This document shows positions 1-7,404 of a DNA stretch of 64,000 nt, one piece after another. The translations under genes were made by a program, and so were the position numbers. Every line of letters begins with the position of its first letter. Position 1 is the first letter of the stretch. The DNA comes from Pseudonocardia abyssalis. Its GTDB lineage: Bacteria > Actinomycetota > Actinomycetes > Mycobacteriales > Pseudonocardiaceae. The stretch spans positions 4,712,001-4,776,000 of the forward strand of contig NZ_JADQDK010000001.1 in assembly GCF_019263705.2 (NCBI RefSeq). Reading direction: 5' to 3'. The notes under the pieces are model-generated. The model saw nothing but the letters and a program-made list of their open reading frames with translations, did not search any database and was not told where the DNA came from.

Positions 1-1
1 G

Positions 2-709
2 CAGATCGGGGGGGCGACGGCCCGCACCGTCCCGCTCACCGACGACTTCCGCCACGACCTCGACGCCATGGCCGCCGCCGTCGGGCCGCGCACGCGGCTG
101 GTGATGGTGTGCAGCCCCAACAACCCGACGGGCACCGTCGTCACCCGGGCGGAGCTGGCGGCCTTCCTCACCGCGGTCGGCCCGGACGTGGTCGTCGCGT
201 TCGACGAGGCCTACCGCGAGTACGTCACCGACCCGGACGCCGCCGACGGCCTGTCCCTGATCGACGCCCACCCCAACCTCGTCGTCCTGCGCACCTTCTC
301 CAAGGCCTACCGGCTCGCGGCGCTGCGGGTCGGCTACGCGGTCGCCTCCCCCGAGGTCGCCACCGCACTGCGGAAGGTGTGCGCGCCGTTCAGCGTCAGC
401 TCGGTGGCGCAGGCCGGCGCGATCGCCGCCCTCGACCATGCCGACGAACTGCTGGCGGCGTGCGCCGAGGTCGTCACCGAACGGGTGCGCGTGCGCGACG
501 CCCTGCTCGCCGCCGGTTTCACGGTGCCGCCGACCCAGGCCAACTTCGTGTGGCTCGCCCTCGGTGACCGCACGGCCGACTTCGCCGCCCACTGCCTGGA
601 CCACAAGGTCGTGGTGCGCCCGTTCCATCCCGACGGCGTGCGGGTCACGGTCTCGACACCGGCCGAGAACGATGCGTTCCTCGATGCGGCGATCACGTTC
701 CCGCGGTGA
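2..709 (+). CDS. HisC-like PLP aminotransferase, 3' part
   Basis: This is the C-terminal part of a fold type I pyridoxal-phosphate aminotransferase; the reading frame is already open at base 2, so the start lies upstream of the window. The motif SPNNPTGT, the DEAYREYV strand carrying the PLP-binding Asp and Tyr, and the lysine segment FSKAYRLAALRVGYA are typical of histidinol-phosphate and aromatic aminotransferases (HisC/Pat). Such enzymes move the amino group of glutamate in histidine or aromatic amino acid synthesis in the cytosol. No other histidine gene is visible, so the substrate is open; Pat-type phenylalanine aminotransferase is the main alternative. The protein ends with a normal TGA 24 bp before the next gene. 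Confidence 0.85.
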   Translation, partial: QIGGATARTVPLTDDFRHDLDAMAAAVGPRTRLVMVCSPNNPTGTVVTRAELAAFLTAVGPDVVVAFDEAYREYVTDPDAADGLSLIDAHPNLVVLRTFSKAYRLAALRVGYAVASPEVATALRKVCAPFSVSSVAQAGAIAALDHADELLAACAEVVTERVRVRDALLAAGFTVPPTQANFVWLALGDRTADFAAHCLDHKVVVRPFHPDGVRVTVSTPAENDAFLDAAITFPR

Positions 710-733
710 GCTGATCTGCGGTTCAATGGGGTC

Positions 734-1129
734 ATGAGCTCCTACCCACCGCCCGGATCGTCCTGGCCGCAGGGTTCCGGCTCGGGCGAGCTCGTCCCGT
801 CCGAGGACCGGAACTGGGCGGTCGGTGCCCACATCGGCAGCTTCGTCGCCGCCTACGTCGCGCTCGGCCTGATCGCCCCGCTGATCGTGCTGCTGGTGCG
901 CGGCGGGCAGTCGCCGTTCGTGCGGCGGCAGGCCGTGGAGTCGCTCAACTTCCAGCTCAACGCACTGGTCATCATCGCGGTCGGGTGGCTGCTGGCGATC
1001 GTGCTGATCGGGTTCGCGATCCTGGCCGTCTACGGCGTCTTCTACGTCATCTGCGTCGTGCTGGCGACGATCAAGGCGTCGCAGGGCGAGGACTTCCGCT
1101 ACCCCCTCACCGTTCGCCTGATCAGCTGA
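734..1129 (+). CDS. DUF4870 small membrane protein
   Basis: A 131-residue protein with a Pro/Gly/Ser-rich N-terminus (about 1-25), a conserved EDRNWAVGAHIGSF stretch, then hydrophobic segments at about 38-56 and 75-118 separated by the polar RRQAVESLNFQ turn. This arrangement is that of the DUF4870 (Tic20-like) family of small actinobacterial membrane proteins. Its biochemical role is unknown. It follows the aminotransferase by 24 bp, so it may share its transcript, and it is closed by a perfect hairpin. The ATG at 734 is preceded by a purine-rich GGGG. Confidence 0.85.
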   Translation: MSSYPPPGSSWPQGSGSGELVPSEDRNWAVGAHIGSFVAAYVALGLIAPLIVLLVRGGQSPFVRRQAVESLNFQLNALVIIAVGWLLAIVLIGFAILAVYGVFYVICVVLATIKASQGEDFRYPLTVRLIS

Positions 1130-1140
1130 TCCCGGACACA

Positions 1141-1176
1141 CGAACGGCCCGGTCCCTCGGGGGACCGGGCCGTTCG
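1141..1176. terminator. Perfect 16-bp hairpin between convergent genes
   Basis: Arms 1141-1156 and 1161-1176 are exact reverse complements around a TCGG tetraloop. The hairpin sits between the 3' ends of two convergent genes and should end transcription on both strands. There is no U-tract, as is usual for actinobacterial terminators. Confidence 0.8.
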
Positions 1177-1187
1177 CCGTGCGGATG

Positions 1188-1460
1188 TCAGCTGCGGACG
1201 CCGCGCTTGCCGTAGATCCCGGCGACGGCCGTGACACCGACCGCGGCCACGATGATCTGGATGATCAGCTCGAGCCAGTCGATGCCGTTGGTGTCGGCGA
1301 TGCCGAACAGACGGGCGATGTACGTGCCGATGAAGGCGGCCACGATGCCGACCAGGATGGTCAGCCAGATCGGGATGTTCTGCTTGCCCGGCGCCACCAG
1401 CCGGCCGACGAAGCCGAGGATCGCGCCGATGATGATGGCCTGGATGATGTTGATGATCAC
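1188..1460 (-). CDS. GlsB/YeaQ/YmgE family membrane protein
   Basis: A 90-residue protein with three hydrophobic helices and the family's glycine-rich motifs (GAILGFVGRLVAPGKQ, GIVAAFIGTYIARL). GlsB/YeaQ/YmgE proteins are small inner-membrane proteins often linked to stress or asp23-type envelope functions; no enzymatic activity is established. I chose the GTG at 1460 because a GGGAG ribosome site lies just upstream and the protein then begins directly with the first helix; a longer start at 1493 would add an uncharacteristic polar tail. It stands alone, convergent with the DUF4870 gene. Confidence 0.85.
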   Translation of the reverse strand: MIINIIQAIIIGAILGFVGRLVAPGKQNIPIWLTILVGIVAAFIGTYIARLFGIADTNGIDWLELIIQIIVAAVGVTAVAGIYGKRGVRS

Positions 1461-1613
1461 GTGTTCTCCCGACGGATGTGAGCGAGCCGGCAATCTCTGC
1501 TCGTGTCCGCATTGGATAGCACCACCGGCCCCGCTGCGGCCCGCCGAAAGGCAGACACGACCGAAGCGTTATCGGAACGACGTCACCCGTTCAGCCGAAC
1601 GTTGCTCGACACC

Positions 1614-2345
1614 TCAGGGCTCCAGCACGTACCCCGCACCGCGGACCGTGCGGATCCGCTCCGGTCCGATCTTGCGGCGCAGGTAGGAGATGTAGACCTG
1701 CACGAGGTTGGCCGACGCCGGCTCCGACCACACCTCGCGCGCCAACCGGTCGGGCGACACGACCTGCCCCGGGTCGGCGAGCATCGCCATCAGCAGGGCG
1801 AACTCGGTGGGCGAGAGAGAGACCATCTGACCGTCGACGGTGACGTCCCCGAACTCGGTGTCGACGACGAGCTCCCCGTGCCGGAGCACCGCGTGGTCGA
1901 GCGCCGGGCCCAGCCGCAGCCGCAGGCGGATGCGCGCGGCGAGCTCGTCGACGGCGAAGGGCCGCAGCACGTAGTCGTCGCGGTCGCCGCGGAGCTGGTG
2001 CAGCAGGCCCGCCCGGCGTTCACGCGGGGTGACCGCGATGACCGGGACGCCCGGCGCCTCGTTCTGCACGGCGGCGAGCACCGAGGCCTGGTCGGGCCCG
2101 GGCAGTTCCACGTCGAGGACGATCAGCGCTGGGTCACGGGCGCGGATGGCGTCGAGCACGCCGATCCCGTGGCCGACGGGGCTGACGCTGACGCCGTCGG
2201 CCCGCAACGCGCGCAGCACGGAGGCTGACGCTGCCGTCGGGAGCAGCGCCAGCAGGACGTGATCGACCTGGGGCACGGGCACGCGTTGCTGGGGAATGAC
2301 CGGCACGTACGTGGACGCACCCCCTGGGGGAGCAGCAGGGAGCAT
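1614..2345 (-). CDS. Orphan OmpR-type regulator with atypical receiver
   Basis: A 243-residue protein with a receiver-like domain (about 28-140) and a C-terminal OmpR/PhoB winged helix (about 150-243; the recognition region LVQVYISYLRRKIG and the final hairpin TVRGAGYVLEP are clear). The putative phosphoacceptor Asp is in VLDVELPG and a Thr is in VIAVTP. The acidic pair expected after the first beta strand is missing (the strand reads HVLLALLPTAAS) and the conserved Lys of the K-P-F motif is Arg (YVLRPF). No histidine kinase gene is adjacent. It is probably a DNA-binding regulator that works without normal phosphorylation; its targets are unknown. Confidence 0.85.
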   Translation of the reverse strand: MLPAAPPGGASTYVPVIPQQRVPVPQVDHVLLALLPTAASASVLRALRADGVSVSPVGHGIGVLDAIRARDPALIVLDVELPGPDQASVLAAVQNEAPGVPVIAVTPRERRAGLLHQLRGDRDDYVLRPFAVDELAARIRLRLRLGPALDHAVLRHGELVVDTEFGDVTVDGQMVSLSPTEFALLMAMLADPGQVVSPDRLAREVWSEPASANLVQVYISYLRRKIGPERIRTVRGAGYVLEP

Positions 2346-2589
2346 CGGCGGTCACTCTGCCTCATCCCCGACCGGAGTAACAATCCGCTAACGGAGCGAT
2401 ATCACCCGTCGGCACGGTCATCGTGACGCAGAGCTGAGAACCCGGCTACGCCGAACGGAGTACCGAACACCCACCCGAGTAGCGATCGAGCGCGTTCCGG
2501 CGCTCCTCGACGACCTGTTGGCGCGTACGCGCAACCCTCCCTCTCAGGTTCACCGATCACAGGGCGTCATCTTCCTACTGTTCCGACCC

Positions 2590-3282
2590 ATGCGACGGAA
2601 ACCCTCCGCTGAGGTCGGTCGCTCGGAGACCACCGCCGAGCTGATCGCCCGCATCAGCGCCGAGCGTGCCGCCCCGGTGGAGTCCACGGGCCGGCACGCC
2701 GTCCTCACCGCGCCCCCGCGGACGACGGCGACCCGGGCCGAGCCGGACCTCCGGCGTCCGCGCCGGCCTGCGGCCGACCGCGTGCCCACCCCGCCCACCG
2801 ACACCCGGATGCGGCAGTCCCCCGTCGACGACGAGTCGCCGGCAGAGCGCACCGGGCCGATCGACCTGCCCGGGCTCCCGGCCCAGCACACCGCAGCCGA
2901 CCACGTGCCGCGGCGGGCCGTCGACGACGACGTCCTCGCCGACCCCACGGCCGACGAGACCCCGACGACCGTGCTGCATCTCCTCGCCCCGGACCCGCCC
3001 CCGACGCGGCGCCCGGTACGGATGCTGGTGACGGGTGCGCTGGTGGCCGTCGCGATGGTCGTCGTGGGCGCCGCTGCCGCCGGCTGGTTCGGGGGGACGA
3101 CCCCGAACGCCCCGGCCCGGCTCACCACGGTGAGCGACGGCGTGGTCCCGGAGCCCGGTCCGACCGGACCGACGGTGCCCGCGCCCGTCAACGGGGAACC
3201 GCCTCGCGCGCCGGAACCCGCCGCCGACGTGCAGCTGACCGGCGGCGCCGTGCCGCCCGCCGACAGCGGATACGGCTACTGA
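2590..3282 (+). CDS. Hypothetical single-pass membrane protein
   Basis: I do not recognise a family. The 230-residue product has a basic start (MRRKPSAEVG), an Arg/Pro-rich and acidic disordered cytoplasmic half (about 1-140), one hydrophobic helix at about 143-168 (MLVTGALVAVAMVVVGAAAA), then a Pro/Thr-rich outer tail. This is the usual plan of actinobacterial anti-sigma-like or wall-anchoring membrane proteins, but no diagnostic motif is present. An in-frame TTG at 2518 would add 24 residues without a better ribosome site, so I prefer ATG 2590. A strong hairpin follows the stop. Confidence 0.6.
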   Translation: MRRKPSAEVGRSETTAELIARISAERAAPVESTGRHAVLTAPPRTTATRAEPDLRRPRRPAADRVPTPPTDTRMRQSPVDDESPAERTGPIDLPGLPAQHTAADHVPRRAVDDDVLADPTADETPTTVLHLLAPDPPPTRRPVRMLVTGALVAVAMVVVGAAAAGWFGGTTPNAPARLTTVSDGVVPEPGPTGPTVPAPVNGEPPRAPEPAADVQLTGGAVPPADSGYGY

Positions 3283-3283
3283 C

Positions 3284-3326
3284 GCACCCGTCCCGCCCGG
3301 CGCTCCCCAACGGGCGGGACGGGTGC
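3284..3326. terminator. Perfect 16-bp hairpin, bidirectional
   Basis: Arms 3284-3299 and 3311-3326 are exact reverse complements with an 11-nt loop. It starts 2 nt after the stop of the membrane protein and ends 3 nt before the stop of the convergent small gene, so it likely terminates both. Confidence 0.8.
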
Positions 3327-3328
3327 GG

Positions 3329-3526
3329 TCAGATCGCGCGCTTGCTGTGCGGGCGCGGCCCGCGGGTGCCGCGGACCGGGTCGCCCTGCGGGCCGACGTG
3401 GCCGGGCTGTGCGGGCGTGCGGGCCCTCTTGCGGCGGTCGGCGCGGTTGAGCGGGGCCTCCGGCTCCTCCGGCGTCTCGACGCCGTCGGTGTTCTCGGGC
3501 TCGGACGTACTGGGCTTCTCGGACAT
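3329..3526 (-). CDS. Small hypothetical protein with NRADRRKRA motif
   Basis: A 65-residue, low-complexity protein with an acidic N-terminal half (repeated Glu/Pro) and a basic C-terminal half containing NRADRRKRART. Similar short acidic-basic proteins are common in actinobacteria but have no known function. Support for it being real comes from an excellent ribosome site (CACCGGAGG, five bases before ATG 3526) and from the shared bidirectional terminator at its 3' end. Confidence 0.6.
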   Translation of the reverse strand: MSEKPSTSEPENTDGVETPEEPEAPLNRADRRKRARTPAQPGHVGPQGDPVRGTRGPRPHSKRAI

Positions 3527-3620
3527 GACGACCTCCGGTGGAGTGGGCGACGGCAGCGGTGGCGGATCAGGAGATCATCGGGTCAGCCTAGTGGCGGGAG
3601 GCGGAGCACCTCAGCCGGTT

Positions 3621-4367
3621 TCAGGCCAGCAACGGCACGAGCCGTTCCGCGTGCTCGCGCAGCAGCCGCACGAGCTCGTCGTTGGGCTCCGCCACACGCG
3701 CCGCGGGCCCGCACAGGGCCAGCCCAGCGACGAGCTCACCGGTCGCCGGGTCCCGGATCGGCACGGCCAGGCAGCCCCTGTCGGCGTTGAGCTCGCCGCA
3801 CTGCCGGGCCAGGTCCGACGCCCGCACCTCGCCCAGCCGGGCGTCGAGGTCGGACCCGCCGGTGACGGTGTGCGCGGTGAGCGGGCGCAGGTCCCGGGCC
3901 AGTGCGCGCCAGTCGGCCTGGTCGGCGAGCAGCAACCGCCCCAGCGCCGACGCGTGCGGGTATCGCGCGAGCACCGCCGACTCCGTCGGGGGGTGGTCCG
4001 GGTCGGGATCGACGAGCGTCAGCGTGGCGCCACGGAACGACGCGAGGTGCACCCCCCAGCGGACCATCCCGCGCAGGTGCTCGACGACCGCGCGCGCGGC
4101 CGCGGGCGGCTGCGCCACCACCGGCAGCGCGAGGCGGGCGGCGCGGCGGCCGAGCGCGAACCCGCGCAGGTCGGGCAGCCGCACCAGGTACTCCTCCCCC
4201 ACCAGCAGGTTGAGCAGCCGGTAGGTCGTCGCCTGGGGCAGTTTGAGCGCCGCGGAGATCTCCTTCGCCGTGACCCCCGGCCCCGCGGCCACGACCTCCT
4301 CCAGCACCGCCAGCGCGCTGCGCACCGCGCGCGGCTGGCGTCCGGAGAGCGGGAGGGGATCGGTCAC
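3621..4367 (-). CDS. IclR-family transcriptional regulator
   Basis: A 248-residue regulator with an N-terminal winged helix-turn-helix (about 12-65: AVRSALAVLEEV, then KEISAALKLPQATTYRLLNLL) and a C-terminal effector-binding GAF-like domain (about 80-245) with the family's late motif CLAVPIRDPATGELVAGLALCG. IclR proteins sense small catabolic acids or related ligands. The GTG start at 4367 overlaps the TGA of the upstream permease in a GTGA tetranucleotide, so the two are probably translated together. With the divergent permease-amine oxidase pair nearby, it most likely controls amine or amino acid use; this is inference from position. Confidence 0.85.
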   Translation of the reverse strand: MTDPLPLSGRQPRAVRSALAVLEEVVAAGPGVTAKEISAALKLPQATTYRLLNLLVGEEYLVRLPDLRGFALGRRAARLALPVVAQPPAAARAVVEHLRGMVRWGVHLASFRGATLTLVDPDPDHPPTESAVLARYPHASALGRLLLADQADWRALARDLRPLTAHTVTGGSDLDARLGEVRASDLARQCGELNADRGCLAVPIRDPATGELVAGLALCGPAARVAEPNDELVRLLREHAERLVPLLA

Positions 4368-5788
4368 CGTTGCGCCAGCACGTCGTCGGCGACGGTCTCG
4401 TCGTACGCCCCGATGGCGGCCAGCTGCGCGGGCCTGCGCCACCGCAGCCAGCCCAGCCAGAACAGTCCCGCGAGCACGAGCAGCCCGATGACCAGCGGGA
4501 TCGCCCCGCCCCACGCCGACACCACGAACGCGACGAGCACCGCGAGCAGCACCGGCACCGCCACCGCCGTGACGACGACGGGGGGGAGCGTCAGCTCGCC
4601 GATCCGGCGCAGGAACAGCGGCGCGGCCAGGCAGACGAGCAGGTACGCGACGAGGTACCCGGCGGTGGCGACGGTGAGCAGCCCGGCCAGCACCTGCGAC
4701 CCCGGCATCCCCGACGCGAGCAGCCCGGCCGGTACGGCCGCGACCACCGGCAGCGCCACCGCGATCGCGACGTGCGGCGTGCGGAACCGGGGATGGGTGG
4801 CACCGAGGCGGGCGGGCACGATCTCGTCGCGGGCCATCGAGAACACGACCCGGACCAGCGCGCCCAGCGTCGCGAGCGTGCACGCGGCGAACGACATCGC
4901 GATGCCGACGTCGAGGAGCACGGCGATCCAGGCCTCACCCCGCGCCATGACGAGCGTCAGGACGGGCTCGGGCGCGGTCGTCAGCCCACCGGCGGCGAAG
5001 CCGGTGACCTGCGTGTACGCGGCGAACAGGTAGAGGACCCCGGCCGCACCCGCCGTCCACGTGACGACCCGCGGCACCGTCCGGAACGGGCGGCGCGCCT
5101 CGACGCCCATCGCCGTGGCGGCCTCGAACCCGATGAACGCGCCGAGCGCGGGCAGGACACCGGCCGCGATCCCGCCGATGCCGGGATCGGGCGGCGGCGG
5201 GCCGGCGGGGGCGTCGGCGCCGAGCAGCGCGAGGAACACGATCGTCATCACGGTGATCGACACCGCCTCGACGAGCAGCACCACCCGCGCGGAGAGCCGA
5301 ACCTGCACGAGCACCCCGCCCGTCGCGAGCACCGCGAGCACGCAGACGGCGAGCACCAGCACCGGCCGTGACCCCCCGGTGCCGCCGACCCGGGCGACCA
5401 GCGCGTCGAGGTAGATCGCCGAGCCGGTCATCGCCGCCATCGCGAGCACGCCGTAGCCGACGAGCAGCGCCACGCCCGAGCTGAACGCCGCGGCGGGGCC
5501 GAGGCCCTGCGCGGTCAGGCTGTAGAGCGACCCCGCCGCGGCCATCCGGCGAGTGAACTGGCCGATGCAGCTGCCGATGAGCAGCGCCACGATCGTCGCG
5601 ACGGCGAACGACCACAGCGTCCCGGGCCCGGCGGTCGCCGCGACGATCGCGGGCACGGTAGCCATCGCGGCCGCGGGTGCGGCCCCGGCCACGGACTGCG
5701 CCAGCACCTCGGCGGGGCCGAGGTTGCGGCGGTCCAGGCCGTGCACCGGGGAGCGGTGACGCAGGTGGAGCACGCGACGGTCCTTCAC
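4364..5788 (-). CDS. APC-superfamily amino acid/amine permease
   Basis: A 474-residue integral membrane protein with about 12 hydrophobic helices. The N-terminal PAEVLAQSVAGAAPAAAM and the helix-6 region FIGFEAATAMGVEARRP match the amino acid-polyamine-organocation family, where this Phe-Glu segment lines the substrate site. I chose GTG 5788 because a GGAAGG ribosome site lies about eight bases upstream and the earlier in-frame sequence is not membrane-like. It is the first gene of a two-gene unit with the IclR regulator and is divergent from a second APC permease 209 bp away. The substrate is unknown. Confidence 0.85.
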   Translation of the reverse strand: MKDRRVLHLRHRSPVHGLDRRNLGPAEVLAQSVAGAAPAAAMATVPAIVAATAGPGTLWSFAVATIVALLIGSCIGQFTRRMAAAGSLYSLTAQGLGPAAAFSSGVALLVGYGVLAMAAMTGSAIYLDALVARVGGTGGSRPVLVLAVCVLAVLATGGVLVQVRLSARVVLLVEAVSITVMTIVFLALLGADAPAGPPPPDPGIGGIAAGVLPALGAFIGFEAATAMGVEARRPFRTVPRVVTWTAGAAGVLYLFAAYTQVTGFAAGGLTTAPEPVLTLVMARGEAWIAVLLDVGIAMSFAACTLATLGALVRVVFSMARDEIVPARLGATHPRFRTPHVAIAVALPVVAAVPAGLLASGMPGSQVLAGLLTVATAGYLVAYLLVCLAAPLFLRRIGELTLPPVVVTAVAVPVLLAVLVAFVVSAWGGAIPLVIGLLVLAGLFWLGWLRWRRPAQLAAIGAYDETVADDVLAQR

Positions 5789-5997
5789 GAGTAGAGCCTT
5801 CCGCCGCAGGTCGGCGCAGCGTAGGACGCTAGACCCCGCGTGCTGCGGAGGGCGACCGTCCGAATGAGAAAACCGCCGATCGCGTTCCCGGGCGGTGGGA
5901 ACGGGCGGCGCGCGATTCGCGCGAGCGGCCCCCGGACGTTGCCGGGCGGCGGGACGCAGGCGGACGGTGCTGCGCAACCCGTCCCCGGAGGTCCCGC

Positions 5998-7401
5998 ATG
6001 ACCGACCGCACGCACACCCTGACCGGCTCACTCGGAGTCGGCTCCATCGTCTTCATGGTCGTGGCGGCCGCCGCGCCGCTGACCGTCATCGCCGGAACGG
6101 TGCCCCTGGGCATCGCGATCGGCAACGGCGCCGCGTTCCCCGCCACGTTCGCGCTGTGCTCGGTGGTGCTGCTGCTGTTCGCAGTCGGCTTCTGCGCGAT
6201 GACCAAGCACGTCCCCGACGCCGGCGCGTTCTACTCCTACGTCGAGCGCGGGCTCGGGCGTGCACCCGGCTGGGGCGCCGCGTTCCTGGCCCTGGCGACC
6301 TACACCGCCGTGCAGCTCGCGGTGTACGGCTACATCGGCGCGATCCTCGACGGACTCGTCCAGAACTACGGCGGCCCCGCGCTGCCGTGGTGGCTGTACT
6401 CGGTGGCCGCGCTGGTCGTCACCGCGGTGCTCGGCTACCGGCGGATCGAGCTGTCCAGCCGGGTGCTCGGGGTGCTTCTCGTGTCCGAGGTGGCGATCGT
6501 GCTGGTGTTCGACGCCGTCGTCGCGACCACCGGGTCGACGCCGTCGGCCGCGCTGTTCGTGCCCGCGCAGATCGGTTCCGGCTCGGTCGGCGTCGCGATC
6601 ATGTTCGCGATCGCCAGCTTCATCGGGTTCGAGGCCACCGCGGTGTTCCGCGACGAGGCCGTCGACCCGGAGCGCACCATCCCCCGCGCCACCTACCTCG
6701 CGCTCGTCCTGATCGGCGCGTTCTACACGCTCTCGGCGTGGGCCGTCGTGTCCGCGTGGGGCGACACCGAGGCCGTCGCGCAGGCCGGGGCCGACCCGGG
6801 CAACATGCTGCTGACGACGATCACCGACACGCTCGGCACCGTCGGCGGCGACATCGCGCAGGTGTTGCTCGTGACCAGCCTGTTCGCCGCGATCCTGTCG
6901 TTCCACAACGTCCTGGCGCGGTACATCTTCGCGCTCGGCGGCACCGGTGCGCTGCCCACGGCCTGCGGGCGCAGCCACGCCGTCCACGGCTCGCCGCACA
7001 TCGCGTCGTTCACCCAGTCCGGCACCGCGCTCGTGTTCGTCGCCGTGTTCGCGCTCGCCGGGATGGACCCGGTGACCCAGGTGTTCGCCTGGATGGCCGG
7101 CACGGCCACGCTCGGCGTACTGGCGCTGATGGCGCTGACCTGCCTGGCCGTCCTCGTGTTCTTCCGGCGCACCCGGATCGACCACAGGCCGTGGCAGACC
7201 GTCGTCGCGCCCGGGCTCGGGCTGGCCGGACTTCTCGTCTGCCTCTGGCTGACGATCTCCAACTTCTCCACTCTGATCGGTGGGTCCGCCGGACTCGCCA
7301 CCGCGATCGGCTCCGTGCTGGTCGTGTTCTTCGTCGCCGGAGCCGTCTGGTCGGCCCGTCCCGTCCCGACCGTCGCACCCGTTTCACCTGGGAGGCACTG
7401 A
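5998..7401 (+). CDS. APC-superfamily permease next to amine oxidase
   Basis: A 467-residue permease with 12 predicted helices. Family features are GVGSIVFMVVAAAAPLTV in helix 1, the helix-6 motif SFIGFEATAVFRDEAVDPERTIPRA, and the N-L-A-R-Y region in helix 8. ATG 5998 has a GGAGG site 6 bases upstream. The stop is followed after 3 nt by the copper amine oxidase, so both are surely cotranscribed; the likely cargo is a primary amine (for example phenylethylamine, tyramine or histamine) or its amino acid precursor. The exact substrate cannot be read from the sequence. Confidence 0.9.
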   Translation: MTDRTHTLTGSLGVGSIVFMVVAAAAPLTVIAGTVPLGIAIGNGAAFPATFALCSVVLLLFAVGFCAMTKHVPDAGAFYSYVERGLGRAPGWGAAFLALATYTAVQLAVYGYIGAILDGLVQNYGGPALPWWLYSVAALVVTAVLGYRRIELSSRVLGVLLVSEVAIVLVFDAVVATTGSTPSAALFVPAQIGSGSVGVAIMFAIASFIGFEATAVFRDEAVDPERTIPRATYLALVLIGAFYTLSAWAVVSAWGDTEAVAQAGADPGNMLLTTITDTLGTVGGDIAQVLLVTSLFAAILSFHNVLARYIFALGGTGALPTACGRSHAVHGSPHIASFTQSGTALVFVAVFALAGMDPVTQVFAWMAGTATLGVLALMALTCLAVLVFFRRTRIDHRPWQTVVAPGLGLAGLLVCLWLTISNFSTLIGGSAGLATAIGSVLVVFFVAGAVWSARPVPTVAPVSPGRH

Positions 7402-7404
7402 CCC

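Noticed and set aside
3342..5033. 563-codon open frame on the plus strand over the IclR and permease genes
   Set aside because: Antisense shadow; the minus-strand IclR and APC products have full family motifs and good start signals.
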